From an uncultured Prevotellaceae bacterium (GTDB lineage Bacteria; Bacteroidota; Bacteroidia; Bacteroidales; Muribaculaceae), in the NCBI GenBank assembly GCA_905210415.1, contig CAJLWM010000054.1:1-15060 (forward strand): a DNA stretch of 15,060 nt. Direction: 5' to 3'. The translations under genes and the position numbers were made by a program. The notes below the pieces were generated by a model that saw only the letters and a program-made list of their open reading frames with translations, did no database searches and had not been told where the DNA came from. Positions 1-8,693 of this stretch are shown here, piece after piece (position 1 is the first letter of the stretch; the number at the start of each line of letters is the position of its first letter).

Positions 1-1125
1 ATTGGAGCTGAACTCTGGAGCATGATAATTCTCCAAATTCTCAAACCGCTTATATTCACCTATAATCTTCTTCATACCACTACCTCTACGCTCCATTAGC
101 TTTAAGCGATGAAAGAAATCAGCGAGCAAAGGGTTGCGACGTTTCGAAGGTACTGTCATAGGGTCGAGTTGTTGTATCAAGCGTCCATCAAACATACCGC
201 CTGGGGAATACACTTCCATTCGGTCATCATACATATCAATGTGTATTTCGCTACCAAGCTCCATGTAATCCCTGTGAATGATAGCGTTACATATCACTTC
301 TGTTACGGCACGTTCTGGATAATCGGGCAGTTCCTCCCGATAATCATCTTCTTTCCACCATCTTCGATGCTAATTGTTCCGAACAAATGCGACTGCATCT
401 TGCAATTGCCCTATAACGCTACCTTCAAGTTCTGCATCATCCAATGCCTCCCCCAAACCACTTGTCATATCTAAGCCATTCCAACGGGTGCAAAATATGC
501 GAGAATGGCGTATTGGTGAGTCGTCAGCCAATAGAGCACCAGCATTGGTAAGTTTGCCATCATTGTCCACGATACCCTATGATACGAAGTCACTATCATC
601 AAATGATTGGTTCAACCGTTTGAAGTGTACGGATTTGAGCTTTGAGAAAGCCATATCCTCAAACTTATAGGGTGAAGGAATCGCATCAAAGGAACGACCT
701 GCACCTCTCATTACAAGACTTTTTAGTTGTAGTCTGTCTGCCACAACACTCTCATAGCCAACTCTTACAAATGCCAAGCGTTGCTTATCACCTATATAGT
801 AATATGGTGTTTCTTGTCCATTATAAACGTGAAGTAATACCAGTTTCTTGCCTTCCACCTTCTTAAATTCGAGGTCGACAGTTGGTATAGGGTCAAGTTT
901 TGTCTTTATCTCTTCACTTATTTTTTCGGCATCACTCTCTGCATCAGCAAGTCCAACCACTTGATCGTCATCACTGATGCCAAATACCAATGTTCCGCCT
1001 TCGCCATTGGCAAAGGCAGATACACTTTTTAGCCAGCTCTTTGGTCGCTTGACTTCGATCTGCTGTTTCTTGTCGTAGGCGGTTGCTTCGCCAATAATAT
1101 TTAATGTTGGTAATTTACAAATTAT
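1..1125 (-). pseudogene. Schlafen/AlbA_2-type ATP-binding protein, broken by two in-frame TAG codons and a lost start; runs off left edge
   Basis: One minus-strand frame stays aligned to the AlbA_2 (Schlafen AAA_4) plus HATPase_c_4 family from 1125 to the window edge. The N-terminal part has the AlbA_2 pattern (GEATAYDKK, then KRPKSWLKSVSAFANGEGG and LVFGISDDD). Later come TNAGALLADDSPIRHSR, FCTRWNGLD, the histidine-kinase-like N box (ERAVTEVICNAIIHRDY), and MEVYSPGGM. Two amber codons interrupt it, at 577-579 (after DFVS, before GIVDNDGKLTNAG) and 370-372 (after AFVRNN, before HRRWWKEDDYREELPDY). The frame is unchanged across both. No ordinary start exists: the frame opens after TAG/TAA/TGA codons at 1126-1134 with ATA-ATT. 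An ATG at 1137-1139, behind GGTGGAGGA, lies in another frame, so a small indel near 1125 may have cut the true start off. Family members are thought to bind nucleic acid and ATP and often accompany defence genes. It is the last visible gene of the island, 45 bp after the DUF3644 gene. Identity is confident; whether any full-length product is made is not. Confidence 0.8.
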
Positions 1126-1170
1126 CTATTATCAAGCATTCCTCCACCACCTTTATTTACTTTTTAAAAG

Positions 1171-2151
1171 TTATTTTTTATCTCTTGTATAATGATTGTC
1201 AATTTCTTGCCAAATATTGGTTGAATAGAAGCCTTTCTTTTGAGATTTGGGATTCTGAGAATCCAACTTCCGTTCATAATATAACTTATCGTTTTGTTTT
1301 ATTTGTTTCATAATCGAATTAAAATTCTTTCCACATTTAAAGTCTATGTATCTCATTTTGGCTTTATTCACCACGTCCATATATGTAAGAGGGTATCTTT
1401 TTCTTATATCCTCTTCTGATAAAGTAATAGGAACTCCATTCTCATCATATTTTACACAGGCTGCACCGAAAGAATTTCCTTTTTGAAATTTAAGCTCAAT
1501 TTTTATGGCGATATCATAGTCGTCATCTTTATTCTCTTCTTCCAATTTATGCTTAACCAATTTAATGAAATTTTGTGCTTCAGGTGTAGAGGCAGAATCT
1601 ATATCCATTTTATTTTCAACATATGCCAATGGCATAAGATATAGATTGTATTTTGATAAAGAACGTTTGGTTTGCCAATCTTTAAGCACTTGTACATAAT
1701 TCTTAATACAAGCGAATCCTAATTCTTGCAATGGTTTTGAGAGATCTTTCATATTCACAAAATGAATTGCGTTGTCTCGAAACTCAATCAGAGATTCTAT
1801 ATTGTCTTTCAGTTTTATTGGTAGTTCATGTAGACCTTCTAAACGACTCAATGCCTCATAGATGGATATAGACTTCGGATTGTTTGTTCTATTCCTGTCT
1901 AATAATTTCTTTTTTTTAGATTTCTCCCCATTCTTGTTTATATAAGGCTTATAACAATATATGGAATTTACACGATAGTTGTTAAGTTTCAACAACCGTG
2001 CTTTTAATAAAAGTTCCCAAGAGTTTATTGCCAATATGGCAAATGTCTCTTCTCGGTATTTGAAATCTGGTTTGTTATATATTTCTATTGCAGACAACAT
2101 ACTACCAATAGACTTGTCAATAAGACTTTCATATATAGGATTTTTCTTCAT
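1171..2151 (-). CDS. DUF3644-like protein with HEPN-type R-x4-H motif, accessory gene of the restriction operon
   Basis: This 326-residue protein starts at ATG 2151 and ends in TAA, 52 bp after the nuclease gene. The N-terminal half resembles DUF3644: a helical segment FAILAINSWELLLKARLL (about residues 37-54), then a lysine-rich linker, then SLIEFRDNAIHFVN (about 123-136). The last holds an R-x4-H arrangement (RDNAIH), which is the catalytic signature of HEPN ribonucleases. A long first helix followed by R-x4-H also matches HEPN layout. The C-terminal half is charged, with no motif I recognise. There is no signal peptide or membrane segment. Its place directly behind a LlaJI-type system suggests a linked defence role, perhaps RNA cleavage as a second line when restriction fails. 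That role is inference. The DUF3644 call is from recognition of the pattern, not a search. Confidence 0.65.
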   Translation of the reverse strand: MKKNPIYESLIDKSIGSMLSAIEIYNKPDFKYREETFAILAINSWELLLKARLLKLNNYRVNSIYCYKPYINKNGEKSKKKKLLDRNRTNNPKSISIYEALSRLEGLHELPIKLKDNIESLIEFRDNAIHFVNMKDLSKPLQELGFACIKNYVQVLKDWQTKRSLSKYNLYLMPLAYVENKMDIDSASTPEAQNFIKLVKHKLEEENKDDDYDIAIKIELKFQKGNSFGAACVKYDENGVPITLSEEDIRKRYPLTYMDVVNKAKMRYIDFKCGKNFNSIMKQIKQNDKLYYERKLDSQNPKSQKKGFYSTNIWQEIDNHYTRDKK

Positions 2152-2203
2152 CGTTATATGTCTTCTTTTTGAAAATGAAACTTTAACCTATTCAATGAGA
2201 GTA

Positions 2204-4369
2204 TCAAAAACTCAATTGGGTAAGGTCGTTTTTTGTAGAATATTGAGCATCATATCTCGTAGTATGAGTATACTCTTTCTTTGAGGAATGTATGCTCGAA
2301 GAATCCATTTCATTAGAAATATCAATATCTACCACAACATATATATCTGTTGTATTGACATTCTTGTATATGCCAATAGGTAACTTCTCCAAAGACTTCA
2401 CAAGTCGTACGCTCTTTACATGAAAAAGATGCTGACCGACATCTTTACGAGTATGGAACAGCACATATCCAATGGATTGCAAGTTCTCTGCAATTTCTAT
2501 ACCGTCTCTTGTGTATTTGATACCGACAGCAAGTTTCCCTGTTGGCAGGAACTTTTGTTTCTTTCCTTCGTAGTTCTCCATCATCACCATTAATACACCA
2601 TTTTTTGTTGCATCAGCAACGGGTAAGTATCCTTCGGCTATAGGCTTTTGCAGAACCTTGTCAGGGTGTTCGCCAAGTCTACAATCTGCTACAAAGAAAT
2701 ATTTCTTCAATTCACTTAGCAGTTGTTCATTCTCCGCCTTGTTCACTTCTGTTGTAGTATCTAATGCTAAAGAATATACACTCTCATCTGTAAATGGAGT
2801 ATATACTTTGCCAAGCAACTCTTTAAAATGTGTCTTGATGTATTCTTCGCCATTCACATCGGGATGTGCCTTCATCGCATAGAAGTCGTAATCCTTTTGT
2901 AGCCATTCTTGTATTTCTGTGCGAAAACGCTCACGAATGTTATGCTTCCATTGCGTCTTTTGATCCGTGTTATTTCTTGCATAGAGCGACAGAACAAAAA
3001 GAAAGTTTACATCATAATGGAACAGAAGCAAGGTGGCGCGGTCAAACAAGCGGTTATTGAATTGTACTTGTTTGTGACGGTTCTTCTTGCGATCTGTCTT
3101 TTCGATACCATCATTCGTATAGTCAAAACTTTCGTCCATTTTTGCTGACACAAAGAAGTTCGGAATGATATTATATCCTTCCGTCACATCATCACGAAGA
3201 CGAATGCCCGACTCCGTTGTATTACCATTATTGAAAATGTCAAGATTCCATTGAATGACATTTCTTGCGTAGGTGTATTGCTTGTAGATGGATTCTGAGC
3301 CGAGTTCATGCCCCATCTTGTAATACTTGCTGTCACCTATATAATAGGTCTGCTTGTTCTCGCTTTCAATCAAACTTTTGGCTGTAAATAAGTGGTCAAC
3401 GATTTTTCCATCCTCTTGCTTTTTCTCCATACCATCTGGCAATGGATTATCACCAATCAGTTCGTCTATGATAGCCTCGAACACAATATAGAAATTCTTG
3501 ACCAACAGGTATTCTTTCTGCTCTGTCGTGATGAACACTTGCCTTGCTTCATCAAAGAAGGCATAGCACAATTGCCACAGTTGTAGTGCTTTGTCAGAGA
3601 AATATTTGTACTTAATTTGGCGCAAACGAGTTTTGCCGAAACCATTCAAGTACGTCTCAAACTTCTTTCCCGTTATCAACTGAAACTGGCAACAGATTTC
3701 TTTTGGAAAGCCATAAGTCTCACCTATATAATTCAAAATTGAGAAGAAGATAACGAGCAGTTCTTCATCAAAGTTGATTTGTCGTTTTTTGTTAACAGGA
3801 TTCAAGTATATAGGTCGTCCATCTTGCACAATGGCTGCTTGCGTTCCGATGGTTCGAGTCCAATTGATTTTGTTCAAGCCACTATGTAAGTTCTTCACAA
3901 TGAAAAAGAAGAAACTTTGGTTGTCACGATTGAATTGTAACAACGACAGAAGAATATCAAGATAAGTATTGCTCAATCTGCGCTGCCCATTACCAACTTG
4001 GGCTATTTGCGAATGATATACAATATCGGTATCGTTGCGTTTGTCGTTCTTGTAAACCACAATGGCACGATAAATCCAAACTGCAAACTTGTAGAGAAAA
4101 TTTTTCTCAACAGCATCAAGAGGATTCTTTTCATCCAAGTTAGCTATGCTTTCTGGCTTATATTTCCCAAATACAAGTTCTTGCCCTCCCACATCTTTGA
4201 GCAACACTTTGGGAAGGATAAAGACACAATCTTTTAGTAGAGTATTGTAGAAATACCCTACATAATGAACAGACACCTTACCCTCAACATTCTCCAATGC
4301 ATCAATGCCATGGAGAATGTCCTTTATATTGGCTACATTGTATTGATACTCTTCTATCAGTATACGCAT
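2204..4369 (-). CDS. Restriction nuclease subunit, LlaJI-R2/BsuMI-like, PD-(D/E)XK type
   Basis: A 721-residue protein that starts only 2 bp after the McrB-like gene stops, so the two are probably translationally coupled. It is the likely cutting subunit of the restriction complex. A PD-(D/E)XK core is visible near residues 320-350: Asp325 in KIVDHLF, then the hydrophobic strand TYYIGDSKYYK, giving Asp346-x-Lys348. A following helix YKQYTYAR (about 362-369) has a glutamine placed as in many such nucleases. About 300 residues precede the core, including FYIVFEAIIDELIG, which recalls the LlaJI-family lead-in to the active site. About 370 residues follow it, longer than I expect for LlaJI-R2, which I recall as nearer 450 in all; their function is unknown. 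Assignment rests on gene order (two methyltransferases, McrB-like NTPase, nuclease) plus this motif. McrC or DUF2357-type nuclease partners of McrB-like motors are the main alternatives. Confidence 0.65.
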   Translation of the reverse strand: MRILIEEYQYNVANIKDILHGIDALENVEGKVSVHYVGYFYNTLLKDCVFILPKVLLKDVGGQELVFGKYKPESIANLDEKNPLDAVEKNFLYKFAVWIYRAIVVYKNDKRNDTDIVYHSQIAQVGNGQRRLSNTYLDILLSLLQFNRDNQSFFFFIVKNLHSGLNKINWTRTIGTQAAIVQDGRPIYLNPVNKKRQINFDEELLVIFFSILNYIGETYGFPKEICCQFQLITGKKFETYLNGFGKTRLRQIKYKYFSDKALQLWQLCYAFFDEARQVFITTEQKEYLLVKNFYIVFEAIIDELIGDNPLPDGMEKKQEDGKIVDHLFTAKSLIESENKQTYYIGDSKYYKMGHELGSESIYKQYTYARNVIQWNLDIFNNGNTTESGIRLRDDVTEGYNIIPNFFVSAKMDESFDYTNDGIEKTDRKKNRHKQVQFNNRLFDRATLLLFHYDVNFLFVLSLYARNNTDQKTQWKHNIRERFRTEIQEWLQKDYDFYAMKAHPDVNGEEYIKTHFKELLGKVYTPFTDESVYSLALDTTTEVNKAENEQLLSELKKYFFVADCRLGEHPDKVLQKPIAEGYLPVADATKNGVLMVMMENYEGKKQKFLPTGKLAVGIKYTRDGIEIAENLQSIGYVLFHTRKDVGQHLFHVKSVRLVKSLEKLPIGIYKNVNTTDIYVVVDIDISNEMDSSSIHSSKKEYTHTTRYDAQYSTKNDLTQLSF

Positions 4370-4371
4370 TG

Positions 4372-6399
4372 TTAGATATTTTCTTCTGTAATGGTTATAC
4401 CCAAGTTCGCTTCATTGACAGCATGAATAAATTCATTGATTGTGTCTCTCAAAGACGGATTGGCAGGTCTGTGCATCCAACCATCCTTATTGACCCAAAG
4501 AGAATTTCCATCCGAACAATCTATTTTATAAGAATAGTTGGCATAACGTGCATCCATATTATCAAGTTCTTCCTTATTCGCAACCACCCAACTGCGCATG
4601 GAGTATTTCTTGAAAGGTTTCCAAATATCAATAACTTCTTGTGTAGTTTTATCTCTATGTAGATTGACATATTCTTCTATAGTGGTATAAGGAATGGCAT
4701 TTATTTTATTGATTTCCTTGCCGTTTACCTTGATAACAGAAGCCATATTGACTATGTCGTCTGTTGATATAACCTCCGTTGAAATAGGTTCAACACCTAA
4801 GTTTTTCAAGAATAAAGCGACTTTTTCCTCAACTACTTTTGAGTCTTTGCCTTCAGAGGTATAGAATTTGTCGAAAGACAATTTGCTTCCGTCCTCGTCA
4901 TTGAAAATGGCATCACCAAACTCATAGTCCTTAAACACATCGTTCCACAGATAAAAGATAACCTTACCGACAAATGTTTTTGCCGATATAACACCATCTT
5001 GTGCTTTGCAGAAGAAATAGCCGAGTTTCTTATCCTCAGAATTGGTTGTGGAACCAATTCTCTCGTTTATCTTTTCAAGGAACTGCCACCAATCATATTT
5101 GCTTCCATCAACTTCTATAATCCAGTCCTTTTCTGCATTAGATATAGGCATATAAGTCCAATCCCAGCGACGCTTGAAAGCAGAATCTATTGGGAACAAA
5201 CTCTGGTCGCTTGTGTTCATGGTAGCCCATATATAAAGGTTGTTAGGCAATAGTAGAATATCGCCATTCAACACTTGTGATACAATATCCTTGCCTTCAT
5301 ACATGGTATTAATTTTGTCTTTTTGCGCAATAACCAATCCTGCAAATGCTTTTTTAAGTTGTCGCTTCATATCAGCATCTGCTTTTATAGGATAATCAGA
5401 AAAGCCATAATCATTACGGTCGAGAAGTTGGAATAAGTCACCAAAGATTTGAGCACAGTTGCCTCTGTTGATTTCTTCTATGACAAGGTACTGCTTATCT
5501 CCCTCATCATATTTCTTCCAAGCATTGACATATGCTTGCAGAAATGATTGAGCCACAAACTCATAGACAATTTGCTCCTTATGTAATGTTGTCGCACCAA
5601 TTTTCATTGGTTGTCCGAGTTCATCACAAATAGGTAGTAATGTCGTTGTTGGTTTGTATGCCCCAACAAAAGTTGAGTAGTCAGTGTCTGGATGAAAAGT
5701 TGTACGAATCACATCCGACTCCTTTGTTTCCTCATTAATTGTATGCGACTTTCCTGTACCAGGTGCACCATAAAAGATTTGCTGCAAAGACAAAGAAGGT
5801 TTAGCCTTCACTTCTTTTTCATCAAATCCATCTTCTTTTCCATCATTATATGGAGTGGTAACATTCGTAATTTCTATATCATAAATCCCATCATCAGCCT
5901 TTTTGATGTGTAATTCAGAATAACCTCCTGCAAAATAATTCCGGATGGTAAATTTCCCTTTACATTTGTTTCCTTTACTATCTGTATAAATGACATCTTT
6001 TAATAAACCATTGAAGTAAAAACGAGTATCTATCTTACCATTCTTTTGAGGTACATCCTTACGAGCATTCCACTCTTGTGTAATTGTATCAACTGCTTTG
6101 CCGTTTTCAACGAACAAAGCATCAAGCAACGCTAATTGATTTATTACAAAGTCATTGGAATATGGAATTATACAATGCACCGATGATTGATCAAACTTCC
6201 TTGGCAAGATTGAGGCTATAAACAGAATTGCCTTGGCAAGATTTTCTTTATGGTATCTTACCGTAATTTGTTCGCCAGCGCCCTCAAAGAGTTGGTAATG
6301 TTCATTATCCAAGAATAAGTCTGTATTCTTGGCATCACCTGCTCCTATTTGGCGGTAGCTGGCATTTGTATCATTAATATGTTTAAAGATTTCTTTCAT
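4372..6399 (-). CDS. McrB-like AAA+ NTPase, motor subunit of LlaJI-type restriction system (R1)
   Basis: A 675-residue protein with the McrB-family AAA+ core. Walker A is GAPGTGKSHT (211-220). A conserved FHPDTDYSTFVGAYKP follows (235-250). Walker B is YLVIEEINRGN (304-314). The McrB hallmark MNTSD is at 394-398, and the arginine-bearing sensor AFKRRWDW at about 407-414. McrB relatives hydrolyse GTP or ATP as ring oligomers and drive DNA translocation for a partner nuclease, which here is the next gene, 2 bp downstream. The first 200 residues are not AAA+. By position they should be the DNA-reading module, but I recognise no EVE/YTH or B3 motif. The stretch IKVNGKEINKINAIPYTTIEEYV onward (about 565-675) is a separate C-terminal region. 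ATG at 6399 is 15 bp after the methyltransferase stop. The stop is TAA. Confidence 0.85.
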   Translation of the reverse strand: MKEIFKHINDTNASYRQIGAGDAKNTDLFLDNEHYQLFEGAGEQITVRYHKENLAKAILFIASILPRKFDQSSVHCIIPYSNDFVINQLALLDALFVENGKAVDTITQEWNARKDVPQKNGKIDTRFYFNGLLKDVIYTDSKGNKCKGKFTIRNYFAGGYSELHIKKADDGIYDIEITNVTTPYNDGKEDGFDEKEVKAKPSLSLQQIFYGAPGTGKSHTINEETKESDVIRTTFHPDTDYSTFVGAYKPTTTLLPICDELGQPMKIGATTLHKEQIVYEFVAQSFLQAYVNAWKKYDEGDKQYLVIEEINRGNCAQIFGDLFQLLDRNDYGFSDYPIKADADMKRQLKKAFAGLVIAQKDKINTMYEGKDIVSQVLNGDILLLPNNLYIWATMNTSDQSLFPIDSAFKRRWDWTYMPISNAEKDWIIEVDGSKYDWWQFLEKINERIGSTTNSEDKKLGYFFCKAQDGVISAKTFVGKVIFYLWNDVFKDYEFGDAIFNDEDGSKLSFDKFYTSEGKDSKVVEEKVALFLKNLGVEPISTEVISTDDIVNMASVIKVNGKEINKINAIPYTTIEEYVNLHRDKTTQEVIDIWKPFKKYSMRSWVVANKEELDNMDARYANYSYKIDCSDGNSLWVNKDGWMHRPANPSLRDTINEFIHAVNEANLGITITEENI

Positions 6400-6414
6400 A
6401 CTTTTGAATTTAAC

Positions 6415-7488
6415 TTATTCATGAATTATATTGTTTCTGATCAAATAATAAAAAACTGCATAAATTACATTTACACTAACTGCATTTCCTGCTTGTTTAT
6501 ACAACGAGCCATTTGCAACTTTTGCATTCTGACCATTTGTTGCAAATTCTGCAGGAAAACCTTGTAGCATAAAAGCTTCTTGAGGTGTTAATTTGCGTAT
6601 TGCTAGCTGCGCTAACTGCTCTTTTGTATAATCTACCACATGGTTAATTTTCCCACCTGATTCTATAAAATCTTGACTATAATAATTATCTTGACAGGCT
6701 CTATGCATTTTATGCATAGATGCGGTAAGTGTTCTTGCAATCGACTGATTTATTTCTGACCTTGACTTAAAATTTGCCGAACCATCAGCCAATATTGTAG
6801 GTTTTATTTTATCTGATAAGAAATACTTCTCATCAACCTTATGTTCCAATATGTCCAATGTGGTTTTATAATGCGAAATGCTAAGTTTTTTATAATTCAA
6901 GTCAAATAGTTTTTTTACGGCTTCTGATGTATACATTTTTGCAAAATCAGATGGGACATCTTCAAGTGTAGCAAAAATCAACACACGACTTCTTTTTTGA
7001 GGCAAGTGAAAATCAAGCGTATTAAATATATTTGGAAAAACTTTATAACCTTCCCTGCTCAACTCAGAATGTATTTTAGCGTAAGTGTTTCCTCCATCAT
7101 GTCTATATAAATTCTTCACATTCTCCAAAAGCACATATCTTGGATGTCTTTCATGAATAATATCCATTATCCGAAAAAACATCTGGCCTCTATCTTCATC
7201 AAATCCTTTTTGGCCTCCCATGACACTAAATGTCTGACAGGGAAATCCTCCTGTTAACAGGTCAAAATGTTTGAGGGCGCGAATATTTTCAACCTTTTCT
7301 GTAAAAGAGACAATATCACCAATATCCGTTTCGCCTTCAGTATTATAATTTGCTTGATATGTACGTTTTGCTTTCGCATCTATCTCTGAATAGCCAACAC
7401 ACTCAAACGGCATTAGGCCATCTTTTGTTAGAAGATCTAATGCTCGACGAAATCCGCCTATGCCAGAAAACAACTCTAAGTGGTTCAT
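6415..7488 (-). CDS. C5-cytosine DNA methyltransferase, second of two (M2)
   Basis: A 357-residue enzyme that transfers a methyl group from S-adenosylmethionine to carbon 5 of cytosine in a target site. Motifs appear in normal order: I, LELFSGIGGFRRAL (4-17); IV, GGFPCQTFS (80-88), with catalytic Cys84; VI, LENVKNL (121-127), with Glu122; VIII, LPQKRSRVLIFA (162-173); IX, RKLTPQEAFMLQGFP; X, QAGNAVSVNVIYAV near the C-terminus. The region between VIII and IX is the target-recognition segment. It is unlike the neighbouring methyltransferase, so the two probably recognise different strands or forms of an asymmetric site. It starts 5 bp after the previous gene's TAG stop and ends in TAA, 15 bp before the McrB-like gene, consistent with one polycistronic message. 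Length is normal for a standalone type II methyltransferase. Confidence 0.93.
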   Translation of the reverse strand: MNHLELFSGIGGFRRALDLLTKDGLMPFECVGYSEIDAKAKRTYQANYNTEGETDIGDIVSFTEKVENIRALKHFDLLTGGFPCQTFSVMGGQKGFDEDRGQMFFRIMDIIHERHPRYVLLENVKNLYRHDGGNTYAKIHSELSREGYKVFPNIFNTLDFHLPQKRSRVLIFATLEDVPSDFAKMYTSEAVKKLFDLNYKKLSISHYKTTLDILEHKVDEKYFLSDKIKPTILADGSANFKSRSEINQSIARTLTASMHKMHRACQDNYYSQDFIESGGKINHVVDYTKEQLAQLAIRKLTPQEAFMLQGFPAEFATNGQNAKVANGSLYKQAGNAVSVNVIYAVFYYLIRNNIIHE

Positions 7489-7493
7489 TATTC

Positions 7494-8624
7494 CTAAATA
7501 AATTTCATTATACCATCACCAATTGCCTTTGCTAATTTAACAGGAACAGCATTGCCAATTTGTGCATACCATAAATTCTGAGCTCCCCAAAAAACATAAT
7601 CATCTGGAAATGTTTGTATTCTCGCAGCCTCACGCGGACTTAGGCCTCGCGACTCCCACGGATGTATGTACATATTACAATCAAACTTCATATGAGAAGT
7701 AATTGTTTTACAAATTAACTGTTCATCCAATTTAAAGTACTTGTCTTTAAATATTCCATTTCGTTTCTTATATGGCATAATATCCTCTATTGATGGATGA
7801 AGAGAATTAGCTCCCTGTGGCAATCTTCTATAAATCTCTATATCGCGTGGATTATTATATCTATTCTTATGATTATATAGTTTTTTTATTTTTCTTTCAC
7901 CGTTAATAAAGTGATAAAATTCTGTATCTGGATAAATGAATTCCCGTTCTGTAAAACCAGACTCTATATTTTCCACATTCTTCGCCCCTTTTTCTTTTCT
8001 TGACTCCAAATGAGGAAGTCCCTCAAGTGCGTCATGCAAAACAAATGGCTCTCGTTTATTCTTGAAAATCTCATCGAAAATGTCTTCTGTTTTGACGCCC
8101 ATTCTATTACCAATCAAGATAAAACGTTCTCGATTCTGAGGAACACCAAAATCTTGAGCTTTAAGAAGTTTGTAATCAAACAAATATTCCTCACCTATAT
8201 AATCTTTAAAATCTTGCTTTATTTCTTCGATTTTGTTTGCCATGCCCTTAACATTCTCCATAACAAAAAATTTGGGGCGAACATAGCTTAAAAAAGTCAA
8301 ATATGCTTTATATAATTGATTTCGAGGGTCATCAATAATCCTCTGCCTATTTGCCATTGAAAAGCCTTGACAAGGAGGACCTCCACATACCAATGCTATA
8401 TCCGTAAGATATTGTTTATAATCACTAATCTTTAGGTTTAATTCATTGATGTCACCAACAAAATAGTGTTCATCCGATAGAGTATGATTAATTTTATATG
8501 TATTACAAAATGTGCTAACGATTTCGTTTACAAACCATGGTGTAAATCCCGCCTGTTCCATTCCCAAGCTTAAGCCACCACAGCCTGCAAATAAATCTAC
8601 CATTTTATATTTCTTATTTGGCAT
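7494..8624 (-). CDS. C5-cytosine DNA methyltransferase, first of two (M1)
   Basis: A 376-residue methyltransferase. I chose ATG 8624 (MPNKKYKMVDLFAG) over the TTG six bases upstream. Motifs: I, DLFAGCGGLSLG (10-21); IV, GGPPCQGFS (81-89), with catalytic Cys85; VI, MENVKGM, with Glu123; VIII, QNRERFILIG, beginning at Gln163; IX, RGLSPREAARIQTFPDDY; X, QIGNAVPVKLAKAIG. All core motifs are present, so it should be active. The recognition segment between VIII and IX is long and lysine-rich. Paired with the second enzyme it matches the LlaJI and BsuMI arrangement, in which two C5 methyltransferases protect the host. The gene ends in TAG, with a TAA two codons later in the same frame. It is the only intact gene in the window that ends in TAG. 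A 69-bp spacer containing a perfect 8-bp hairpin separates it from the regulator gene. Confidence 0.93.
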   Translation of the reverse strand: MPNKKYKMVDLFAGCGGLSLGMEQAGFTPWFVNEIVSTFCNTYKINHTLSDEHYFVGDINELNLKISDYKQYLTDIALVCGGPPCQGFSMANRQRIIDDPRNQLYKAYLTFLSYVRPKFFVMENVKGMANKIEEIKQDFKDYIGEEYLFDYKLLKAQDFGVPQNRERFILIGNRMGVKTEDIFDEIFKNKREPFVLHDALEGLPHLESRKEKGAKNVENIESGFTEREFIYPDTEFYHFINGERKIKKLYNHKNRYNNPRDIEIYRRLPQGANSLHPSIEDIMPYKKRNGIFKDKYFKLDEQLICKTITSHMKFDCNMYIHPWESRGLSPREAARIQTFPDDYVFWGAQNLWYAQIGNAVPVKLAKAIGDGIMKFI

Positions 8625-8644
8625 AATCAATCTATTCTAATACC

Positions 8645-8667
8645 ATAATTCCATCAATCGGAATTAT
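8645..8667. promoter_or_regulatory. Perfect 8-bp inverted repeat between regulator and M1; possible operator or mRNA hairpin
   Basis: ATAATTCC, a 7-base loop, then GGAATTAT form a perfect 8-bp stem in the 69-bp spacer between the XRE gene and M1, about 20 bp before the M1 ATG. There is no T-run after it in the transcribed (minus) direction, so it is not a simple terminator. It could be a binding site for the upstream regulator or an RNA structure that tunes methyltransferase translation. Confidence 0.4.
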
Positions 8668-8693
8668 CTTTCGGTAAGTTTTTTAATTTCATA

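Noticed and set aside
8645..8684. Plus-strand terminator formed by the hairpin and the later T-run
   Set aside because: No plus-strand gene would be terminated, and ten bases separate the stem from the T-run.
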